Source of the DNA: DASUPK01 sp036520315
Lineage (GTDB): Bacteria; Actinomycetota; Thermoleophilia; Solirubrobacterales; 70-9
Length of the DNA: 5,072 bases
Direction: 5' to 3'
Assembly: GCA_036520315.1 (NCBI GenBank)
Contig: DATDJZ010000175.1
Location: forward strand, 1 to 5,072
Part shown: positions 1-4,493 of the stretch, piece by piece
How the letters are laid out: each line of letters begins with the position of its first letter
Position numbering within the stretch: position 1 is the first letter of the stretch
The notes under the pieces: generated by a model
Seen by the model: only the letters and a program-made list of their open reading frames with translations
Databases searched by the model: none
What the model was told of the DNA's origin: nothing
Program-made: the position numbers and the translations under genes

Positions 1-156
1 TGGATGAGAACCGAGATCACGAAGCGGATGGCCGAGCCACCGCCGGCGATCGCCTCACTTTCTGAGCAGGATCAGAGGACCCTCCGCGACATCCTCAAGC
101 GGGCCCTCGAGGGGGCCTCAGACGCAGACCTGCCCGAGGCCGTCGCCCAGAGCTAG
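1..156 (+). CDS. C-terminal fragment, probable MarR-family transcriptional regulator (5' end outside window)
   Basis: The frame is open from the window edge to a TAG at 154-156 and gives 51 residues. It begins WMRTEITKRM, passes a Pro-rich turn (EPPPAIASLS) and ends in a charged amphipathic helix (EQDQRTLRDILKRALEGA) with a short acidic tail. A last helix following a 'pp.l..Ls.eD...L..iL.ral' pattern is typical of MarR-family regulators, where it packs into the dimer interface. The winged-helix DNA-binding part would lie upstream, so the family call is inference from the tail alone. The stop overlaps the stop of the convergent membrane-protein gene within one CTAG (153-156). No terminator can fit between the two genes. 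The reading frame is well supported; the family is uncertain. Confidence 0.5.
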   Translation, partial: WMRTEITKRMAEPPPAIASLSEQDQRTLRDILKRALEGASDADLPEAVAQS

Positions 157-1271
157 GTCGCCTCGGGAGCGGGAGTCGGCCCCTCCGGCGGAGGTGCCGG
201 AGTGGGTCCCCCGGCCTCCTGCTCGGCGGCAGCGACCTCCCGGCGGTATTCGAGGTACTCGGCCACGGCGATCTGGATCGACGCCGCGAACGGCACCGCG
301 AGGATCGCGCCGAGGACGCCGAACAGCGTGCTGCCGAACAGCACCGCCACGAGGATGATGAACGCTTCGACCTTCGTCGCCCGTTTCTGGATCTGCGGCT
401 GGATCACGTAGTTCTCGACCTGCTGGTAGACGATTGCGAAGACGACCCAGATGATCAGGGCGATAGGGAAGTTGACGAAGGCTGTGACGATGCCGACCAG
501 GATTGCCCCGATCGTCGCGCCGACCACGGGGATCAGGTCGAAGACGAAGATGACGACCGCCAGCGGGCCCGCGAAGGGGACTCCGAGGATCTTGAGCATG
601 ATGAATGAGGCGACGCCGGCAATCGTCGCCTGCAGGAGCGCTCCGCCCACGTAATTGCCGACGGCGTTCGCGATCCGGCGTAGCGTCCGCTCGATCCGCT
701 CGGCGTGCTCCGGTCTCTGCATCCGAATGAAGCCCTCTATCCATCTCGGCCCGGCAGCCACCATGAAGATGCTCAGGATCAGGATCGTCACCCCCGCGAA
801 GATCGAGCTGACCAGTCCGAAGCCGATGTCGCGCAGCACCTTGGCGGCGTCGCCGGCCTTGCTCGGCAGCCTCTCCGCCTCGTCAGAGAGCTTCTGGGTG
901 ATGTCGTATTTCTCGTTCAGGTCGTTGAGCGTCTTGTTCTTCTGGACGTAGTCCTCGACGTCGTTGACGTAGCTCGGGGCGTTAGTGGCGACGTCGCTGA
1001 CCTGGTTGACGATCGGCGGAAGGAGCACAGCTCCGAGGCCGATCGGGATCGCCAGCACACACAGGTACGTGAGCGCGATGGCGAGCCCTCGCTTCATGTA
1101 GCGCTGGAAGAAATTGACTGGCCCGGCCACGGCGATGGCCAGGAAGGCGGCGATGATCAGCCAGCTGATCGGCCTCCGCAGCAGGTAGATGACGTAGAGA
1201 GTCAGCAGAACGCCCACGATTACGAGGACGTTGCGGGCGATCGCGCGTGCGGGAGAGTCGATTTGAGGCAT
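153..1271 (-). CDS. AI-2E/PerM-family (UPF0118) multi-pass membrane transporter
   Basis: This 372-residue inner-membrane protein belongs to the AI-2E/PerM family, whose members include TqsA, YdiK and Na+/H+ antiporter-like proteins. The substrate cannot be read from sequence. Hydrophobic segments lie near residues 15-31, 35-55 and 62-88. A polar, probably extracytoplasmic region follows (about 89-147, rich in Asn, Asp and Lys). Further segments are near 150-174, 206-231, 233-266, 269-283 and 303-335. Family signatures are FDLIPVVG (244-251), QQVENYVIQPQIQKR (283-297) and the Gly-rich last helix FGSTLFGVLGAILAVP. The C-terminus is a low-complexity Pro/Ala/Glu tail with a repeated GPTPAP motif. 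I chose the ATG at 1271 because AGAGAGG sits 6 nt upstream. An in-frame GTG at 1316 would add 15 polar residues but has only a G-run 3 nt away. The lipoprotein gene ends 57 nt upstream on the same strand, so the two may be co-transcribed. Confidence 0.88.
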   Translation of the reverse strand: MPQIDSPARAIARNVLVIVGVLLTLYVIYLLRRPISWLIIAAFLAIAVAGPVNFFQRYMKRGLAIALTYLCVLAIPIGLGAVLLPPIVNQVSDVATNAPSYVNDVEDYVQKNKTLNDLNEKYDITQKLSDEAERLPSKAGDAAKVLRDIGFGLVSSIFAGVTILILSIFMVAAGPRWIEGFIRMQRPEHAERIERTLRRIANAVGNYVGGALLQATIAGVASFIMLKILGVPFAGPLAVVIFVFDLIPVVGATIGAILVGIVTAFVNFPIALIIWVVFAIVYQQVENYVIQPQIQKRATKVEAFIILVAVLFGSTLFGVLGAILAVPFAASIQIAVAEYLEYRREVAAAEQEAGGPTPAPPPEGPTPAPEAT

Positions 1272-1277
1272 GCCGAG

Positions 1278-1284
1278 CCTCTCT
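1278..1284 (-). promoter_or_regulatory. Ribosome binding site AGAGAGG for the AI-2E-family gene
   Basis: Read on the - strand, AGAGAGG is followed by CTCGGC (6 nt) and the ATG at 1271. This spacing favours the ATG over the GTG at 1316 and so decides the start. Confidence 0.5.
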
Positions 1285-1328
1285 ATTCGGGGCCGGCCCG
1301 CGCCTTCCTTGGGCACGAACCCCCCGGA

Positions 1329-1835
1329 TCAGGGCTGGGTGAGCCCGGCCTCCTTGAAGACCGGCGCGAGGTGTGAGGCGTCGGTTCGATGAAGCAGCCC
1401 CAGGCTGGTGACGCCGCCGCCGGTGAAGCTGTAGTTCATCTGGATGTAGGCGGGCCCGTTGGGTGCGTGGCGCTGGATCGGTACGAGCGCGACCGTGCCC
1501 TTGCCTTTGCAGGTCTTGCCCGCCCCCTCGTCGATCTTCTCGGTGAAGAGGTATCGGGGCGGTGTGGAGGCCTCAGCCCTGTCGAGGGTCCAGTCGCCGC
1601 CGCATTCGATGCCCGTGTAGGCGACCTTGGCCGTCGAGTCCGCCCCGATATCGACGCCGACCTCGAAGGGCTTCAGCCCCTGCTGGCGGAGCTCGCCCGT
1701 CCAGCGGCCCGAGATCTGCCGTGTGACGCCCTCACCGGTACTGATGCCGGCCTCCTGCCCGGCGCTCTCACGGCTGCCGCAGCCGGCGAGGAGGGCGATT
1801 CCGAGGGCGAGCAGGCAATGCTTCCGGCTGAGCAC
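1329..1835 (-). CDS. Small secreted lipoprotein, function unknown
   Basis: The 168-residue product starts with a signal peptide: Arg4-Lys5, a hydrophobic stretch of about residues 7-17, and a lipobox LAGC with Cys19 as the lipidated residue. It should be anchored to the outer face of the cytoplasmic membrane. The mature part begins with a short Ser/Gly/Glu linker (20-40). A compact, probably beta-rich domain follows, starting ISGRWTGELRQQG, with two cysteines (78 in ECGGDW, 109 in KTCKGKG) that could form a disulfide. From memory, the order 'WtG.v...g..pf.v.v.i', 'v.Y..i.CgG.w.L..a', 'f.E.i..g.g.tC.g.G.v.L' and a final 'G.L.R'-like strand resembles an extracytoplasmic module in actinobacterial lipoproteins and the C-termini of some Ser/Thr kinases. 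That parallel gives no function. The start is a GTG, because an in-frame TAG at 1845-1847 blocks any upstream extension. It may share a transcript with the downstream membrane-protein gene. Confidence 0.75.
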   Translation of the reverse strand: MLSRKHCLLALGIALLAGCGSRESAGQEAGISTGEGVTRQISGRWTGELRQQGLKPFEVGVDIGADSTAKVAYTGIECGGDWTLDRAEASTPPRYLFTEKIDEGAGKTCKGKGTVALVPIQRHAPNGPAYIQMNYSFTGGGVTSLGLLHRTDASHLAPVFKEAGLTQP

Positions 1836-1845
1836 GTCGAGAGCC

Positions 1846-1851
1846 TAGTAT
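1846..1851 (+). promoter_or_regulatory. -10 element TAGTAT of a probable leaderless promoter for the GNAT operon
   Basis: TAGTAT fits the TANNNT consensus and lies exactly 6 nt (CGGCGC) before the ATG at 1858. This puts the expected transcription start at or next to the A of the start codon. No Shine-Dalgarno precedes that ATG, which fits leaderless translation. No good -35 hexamer is visible about 17 bp upstream. On the opposite strand the same bases read GATACT, 11 nt before the lipoprotein GTG, so the two promoters may share these bases. Confidence 0.5.
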
Positions 1852-1857
1852 CGGCGC

Positions 1858-2346
1858 ATGGCGGAAGAACCGGTCGCCGAGGAGCCGCGCAAGCCGGCGG
1901 AGGGTGTCGAGATTCGTCCGGCACGGACCGACGAGATCGAGGAGATGCTGCCGATGATCCGGGCCTACTGCGAGTTCTACGAGACCGAGCCGAATGACGA
2001 GGGCCTGCGGAGCATGTTCGAGACGCTGATCTCGGAGCCGAGCCAGGGTGCGGTCTTCATCGCCCGTGACGGAGGGAAGGCGGTCGGCTTCGCCACCCTC
2101 GACTGGAAGTGGTCGAGTCTCAAGGCGGCCAGGATCGGCTACCTCGAGGACCTTTTCGTCGACCCGGAGGCCCGGGGGCGGGGGATCGCCGACGCCCTAA
2201 TCGAGGTCTGCGCCGAGCGCTGCCGCGAGCTCGGCATGCCGGCGCTGGAGTGGCTGACTGCACCGGACAACCATCGGGCGCAGAAGGTCTACGACCGGAC
2301 AGGGGCGGAGTCGGGCACCTACTTGGAATACGACCTGGAGCTATGA
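1858..2346 (+). CDS. GNAT-family N-acetyltransferase
   Basis: The 162-residue product is a single GNAT domain that would transfer an acetyl group from acetyl-CoA to an amine. The substrate is not identifiable. An acidic, Pro-containing leader (1-17) precedes the first strand VEIRPART. Helices follow (DEIEEMLPMIRAYCEFYE), then strands near 65-83 (GAVFIARDGGKAVGFATLDW). The acetyl-CoA pyrophosphate loop is R106-G-R-G109-I-A111, matching (Q/R)xxGx(G/A), preceded by the strand LEDLFVDPEA. Motif B contains N138, A141 and Y145 (APDNHRAQKVYDRTGA), with Tyr in the usual general-acid position. Length is typical for the family. The gene opens a + strand operon: its TGA overlaps the next ATG by 4 nt. 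The start is supported by TAGTAT 6 nt upstream and by the absence of any Shine-Dalgarno. Confidence 0.9.
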   Translation: MAEEPVAEEPRKPAEGVEIRPARTDEIEEMLPMIRAYCEFYETEPNDEGLRSMFETLISEPSQGAVFIARDGGKAVGFATLDWKWSSLKAARIGYLEDLFVDPEARGRGIADALIEVCAERCRELGMPALEWLTAPDNHRAQKVYDRTGAESGTYLEYDLEL

Positions 2347-3161
2347 AGGACGAGCTCCGGTCGGCCGTCGGCGCGGTCTGGCTGAACCACGTGCGGCGGG
2401 GACACGGCGACCCGCTGGTCCTGCTCCATTCGCTGGGCGGCAGTCTCGTCCAGTGGTCGCCGGTCATGGAGCGGCTGGCGGCCGAGCGGGAGGTGATCGC
2501 TCTCGACATGCCGGGCTTCGGCGAGTCGGCGGAGCTCCCCGAGGGGGTCTCGCCGCGCGCGGCCAACCTCGCGACCGCTGTCCTCGACTTCTATGACGCC
2601 CTCGGGATCGAGGGCACGCCGGCCGTCGCGGGGATCTCGCTCGGGGGCTGGGTGGCGGTCGAGTGCGCTCGCCAAGGTGGCGCCAGCGCCGCGATCGCCC
2701 TATGTCCGGCGGGCTTCTGGAAGCGCTCGCCCGATGAGTCGAATCGGACCCTGGCGCGCCGGCGCAGGCGCGGACGCTTGGCCCGACCGCTGTTCCGGCC
2801 GCTGATGGCGACGGCCCGAGGCCGCCGACAGGCGCTCGGCCGATTCATCCACCACCCGGAGCGGCTACGCGCGGGCGAGGCCGAGGCGATCGCCAAGGCC
2901 TACGTCACCGCGCCGGCCTATGAGGAGACGAGCGCGCTGATGCGAGCCGGCCAGATCGAGGAGCTGAAGTCGATCAAGGTGCCGATCACGCTTGCCTGGG
3001 CCGATCAAGACGCCCTCGTGCGGAACAAACCGCTCCCGGCGAAGCTGCTGCCGAAACGGGTCGAGCAGGTCGTGCTCCCCGGCTGCGGGCACGTTCCAAC
3101 CTGGGACGATCCCGACCTCGTGGCCCGCGTGGTGCTCGCGGGAGCCCGGCGAACGCGATAG
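2343..3161 (+). CDS. Alpha/beta-fold hydrolase
   Basis: The 272-residue cytosolic product is a classic alpha/beta hydrolase for an ester, lactone, C-C or related bond; the substrate is unknown. Visible landmarks are the oxyanion-hole motif LLHSLGG (27-33), the strand VIALDMPGFGESA (51-63), and the nucleophile elbow G97-I-S99-L-G101 with Ser99. A cap region lies at about 125-205. The probable acid is D223 in WADQDALV, and the catalytic His250 lies in GCGHVPTWDDP. The triad therefore looks intact. The cap contains an unusually Arg-rich patch, ARRRRRGR (138-145), followed by more Arg, giving a basic surface. The start is the ATG overlapping the GNAT stop (ATGA). The frame stays open about 78 codons upstream, but that stretch is out of frame within the GNAT gene. 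The overlap implies translational coupling. Confidence 0.9.
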   Translation: MKDELRSAVGAVWLNHVRRGHGDPLVLLHSLGGSLVQWSPVMERLAAEREVIALDMPGFGESAELPEGVSPRAANLATAVLDFYDALGIEGTPAVAGISLGGWVAVECARQGGASAAIALCPAGFWKRSPDESNRTLARRRRRGRLARPLFRPLMATARGRRQALGRFIHHPERLRAGEAEAIAKAYVTAPAYEETSALMRAGQIEELKSIKVPITLAWADQDALVRNKPLPAKLLPKRVEQVVLPGCGHVPTWDDPDLVARVVLAGARRTR

Positions 3162-3168
3162 AAGGAGG
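3162..3168 (+). promoter_or_regulatory. Strong Shine-Dalgarno AAGGAGG for the VOC gene
   Basis: AAGGAGG lies in the 13-nt gap after the hydrolase TAG, 6 nt before the ATG at 3175. It fixes that ATG as the start, although the frame is open about 60 codons further upstream. Confidence 0.75.
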
Positions 3169-3174
3169 GCGAGG

Positions 3175-3978
3175 ATGAGCGAACGGAACGAATACGCACC
3201 GGGGGAGTTCTGCTGGGTAAGCCTGGCCACCACCGATGTCGACGGGGCGACGACCTTCTACCGGGAGCTCCTCGGCGTCGACTGGGAGCCGGCGCCAGGC
3301 TCGTCGGAGGAGACCGGCGGGTACGGATTCTTCGTCAAGGATGGAAAGCAGATCGGCGGGATGGGACCCACTCAGCAGGAGGGACAGCCTTCAGCCTGGT
3401 CGAGCTACATCAAGGTCGAGGACGCCGACGCGACCGCGGAGAAGGTGAATGAAGCCGGTGGCCAGGTGGTCTTCGGCCCGGTCGACCTCCCCAATGAGTC
3501 GGGCCGGGTGGCGATGCTGCAGGACCCGACCGGTGCGTTCGTCTGGATCAACCAGCAGCAGAAGCACCCCGGCGCGGAGCTGGTCAACGAGCCCGGCTCC
3601 TGGACCTGGAACAACCTGCTGACGCGTGACCTCGAGGTCGCCAAGAGCTTCTACGGCCAGGTCTTCGGCTGGACTGCCATCCACAACGAGGAGGCACCGC
3701 CCGGCATCCTCATGTGGCAGGTCGAAGGGCAGCGCTGGCCGGAGGGCATGGGCGGCCTGATGGAGATCTCCGACGACCTGCCCGGGGACACGCCCGCCCA
3801 TTGGCAGGTCTACTTCATCGTCGAGAACGCGGACCGGGCGATCGAGCAGGCGACCTCAGGCGGAGCGAAGCTCGGCTTCGGCCCCATCGACGTCCCTGTG
3901 GCCCGGCTGGCGACGCTGGTCGATCCACAGGGGGCCGTGGTCTCGATCATGGAGTCCCACTACCCCGAGCCGCGCTAG
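3175..3978 (+). CDS. Tandem-domain VOC (glyoxalase/bleomycin-resistance superfamily) protein, CFP30B-like
   Basis: The 267-residue product has two vicinal-oxygen-chelate modules, about residues 10-127 and 140-262. Each opens with a strand-helix pattern (FCWVSLATTDVDGATTFYRE; WTWNNLLTRDLEVAKSFYGQ) and closes with DPTGA (117-121) or DPQGA (250-254). The layout and the motifs 'W..L.T.D...A..FY...fGW' and 'lvne.Gs..WN.LlT' match what I recall of the mycobacterial CFP30B/Rv0577 family, which is of similar length. The usual VOC metal ligands are not evident: the first strand has Trp/Val where His is common, and the terminal strand has Ile-Asn (125-126) or Met-Glu (259-260). A binding or non-metal role is possible, and glyoxalase I activity should not be assumed. 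It is the last gene of the operon. Its TAG shares a CTAG with the stop of the convergent regulator gene. Confidence 0.88.
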   Translation: MSERNEYAPGEFCWVSLATTDVDGATTFYRELLGVDWEPAPGSSEETGGYGFFVKDGKQIGGMGPTQQEGQPSAWSSYIKVEDADATAEKVNEAGGQVVFGPVDLPNESGRVAMLQDPTGAFVWINQQQKHPGAELVNEPGSWTWNNLLTRDLEVAKSFYGQVFGWTAIHNEEAPPGILMWQVEGQRWPEGMGGLMEISDDLPGDTPAHWQVYFIVENADRAIEQATSGGAKLGFGPIDVPVARLATLVDPQGAVVSIMESHYPEPR

Positions 3979-4424
3979 CGGCGGGCGCACGCGGCGCACA
4001 GCCCGCTGACCACGACCTCGGCGCGGTCGGGATGGAAGCCGGCGGCGGCGGCGGAGCGACGGGCGCGCTCGAGATCGATCGAGGTGTCCATGTCCTCGAT
4101 CCGGCCGCAGTTGCGGCAGATCATATGGTGGTGGGCATCCGCGCGGGTGTCCCAGAGGAGCGTGCCGCCGCCACCGTTCACCCGCCGCACGATGCCGAGC
4201 TGCTCGAAGAGCTCAAGCGTCGCGTAGACGGTGGGGAGCGACACGCCGGGGAGGCGCTCGCTCGCCTCGGAGAGCAGCTCCTCAGCGCTCAGGTGCCTGT
4301 CGTGGTCGCGAAGCAGGCGGTGCATGACGACTCGCTGGGAGGTGGCCCGCAGTCCGCGCTCGCGGAGCAGCTCGGCTAGCTCGGCGTCGTCGCGGGGAGG
4401 GGTGTGGGGGTGGGCCTCAGCCAT
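3975..4424 (-). CDS. Fur-superfamily metalloregulator, PerR-like
   Basis: The 149-residue product is a cytosolic DNA-binding repressor with the Fur fold: an N-terminal winged helix (about 12-83, including GLRATSQR and the recognition segment SLPTVYATLELFEQLG) and a C-terminal dimerisation domain. Two CxxC pairs, C103/C106 and C143/C146, form the structural zinc site. Against my recollection of B. subtilis PerR the alignment is ungapped with an offset of 7 (PerR H37, D85, H91, H93 and D104 equal H44, D92, H98, H100 and D111). All five regulatory-metal ligands are present, and position 111 is Asp, as in peroxide-sensing PerR, not Glu as in Fur. The start is the ATG at 4424 with AGGTG 6 nt upstream. 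An in-frame GTG at 4433 would add three residues. The gene is divergent from a VIT-type metal transporter, its likely target. True iron-sensing Fur or Zur specificity remains possible. Confidence 0.9.
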   Translation of the reverse strand: MAEAHPHTPPRDDAELAELLRERGLRATSQRVVMHRLLRDHDRHLSAEELLSEASERLPGVSLPTVYATLELFEQLGIVRRVNGGGGTLLWDTRADAHHHMICRNCGRIEDMDTSIDLERARRSAAAAGFHPDRAEVVVSGLCAACARR

Positions 4425-4430
4425 CAGGGT

Positions 4431-4435
4431 CACCT
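4431..4435 (-). promoter_or_regulatory. Ribosome binding site AGGTG for the Fur-superfamily gene
   Basis: On the - strand AGGTG is followed by 6 nt and the ATG at 4424. The GTG inside it (4433-4431) is the alternative start and has no Shine-Dalgarno of its own, so the ATG is preferred. Confidence 0.45.
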
Positions 4436-4443
4436 AATAGGAC

Positions 4444-4473
4444 ATCGTACATCTTAGGGGAACCTTATCTTAA
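4444..4473 (-). promoter_or_regulatory. Candidate promoter of the Fur-superfamily gene
   Basis: On the - strand, TTAAGA (4473-4468, 4 of 6 matches to TTGACA) is followed after 18 bp by TACGAT (4449-4444), a TANNNT -10 element. The expected transcription start is near 4436-4438, about 12 nt before the ATG at 4424 and just ahead of the AGGTG. The dyad at 4454-4467 falls between the two elements, where a bound repressor would block polymerase. This position would suit autoregulation. Confidence 0.4.
4454..4467. promoter_or_regulatory. Candidate operator: imperfect dyad TTAGG-GGAA-CCTTA
   Basis: The 5-bp arms TTAGG and CCTTA are inverted repeats apart from the second base pair and are separated by 4 bp. 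The dyad lies inside the candidate regulator promoter and at the -35 position of the divergent transporter gene. It could therefore affect both genes. It does not match the canonical PerR or Fur box, and a separate perfect 9-bp palindrome, CCTAATAGG, lies at 4433-4441. Confidence 0.35.
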
Positions 4474-4487
4474 ATTACTTGTAATAT
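4459..4487 (+). promoter_or_regulatory. Probable leaderless promoter of the VIT-type gene (-10 TAATAT)
   Basis: TAATAT (4482-4487) is a good -10 element and ends exactly 6 nt (GCATGT) before the GTG at 4494, predicting a transcript that starts at or beside the start codon. There is no Shine-Dalgarno before that GTG. The hexamer 17 bp upstream is GGAACC (4459-4464), which is not a housekeeping TTGACA. Confidence 0.5.
4474..4485. promoter_or_regulatory. Candidate operator: perfect palindrome ATTAC-TT-GTAAT
   Basis: This is a perfect inverted repeat with 5-bp arms and a 2-bp spacer in an AT-rich stretch unlike the surrounding GC-rich DNA. It overlaps the -10 element of the VIT-type gene at 4482-4487, a position suited to repression. 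PerR boxes are AT-rich 7-1-7 dyads (TTATAAT-N-ATTATAA); this site shares the AT-rich dyad character but not the exact consensus. Binding by the adjacent regulator is inference. Confidence 0.4.
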
Positions 4488-4493
4488 GCATGT

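Noticed and set aside
1..1271. Apparent abundance of GATC sites
   Set aside because: Most fall where Ile ATC codons (or their complements) follow a G, so codon preference and GC-rich composition explain them without invoking a methylation or uptake signal.
705..1376. Long + strand open frame (over 220 codons) opposite the AI-2E-family gene
   Set aside because: It lies antisense to a clear membrane-protein gene. Its translation is rich in Arg, Asp, Val and Gln with no domain motif, and such shadow frames are expected in high-GC DNA.
2109..2342. Upstream extension of the alpha/beta hydrolase frame by 78 codons
   Set aside because: The added region lies out of frame within the GNAT gene and is Arg/Gly-rich. 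The ATG overlapping the GNAT stop gives a normal-length hydrolase.
2992..3174. Upstream extension of the VOC frame by 61 codons
   Set aside because: It overlaps the hydrolase C-terminus, including its catalytic His region. AAGGAGG 6 nt before the ATG at 3175 fixes the start.
3714..4379. Long + strand open frame crossing from the VOC gene into the region antisense to the Fur-superfamily gene
   Set aside because: It spans two well-supported genes in wrong frames, has low-complexity Arg/Gly/Ala composition and lacks recognisable motifs. The VOC stop and the regulator's zinc motifs show which frames are real.
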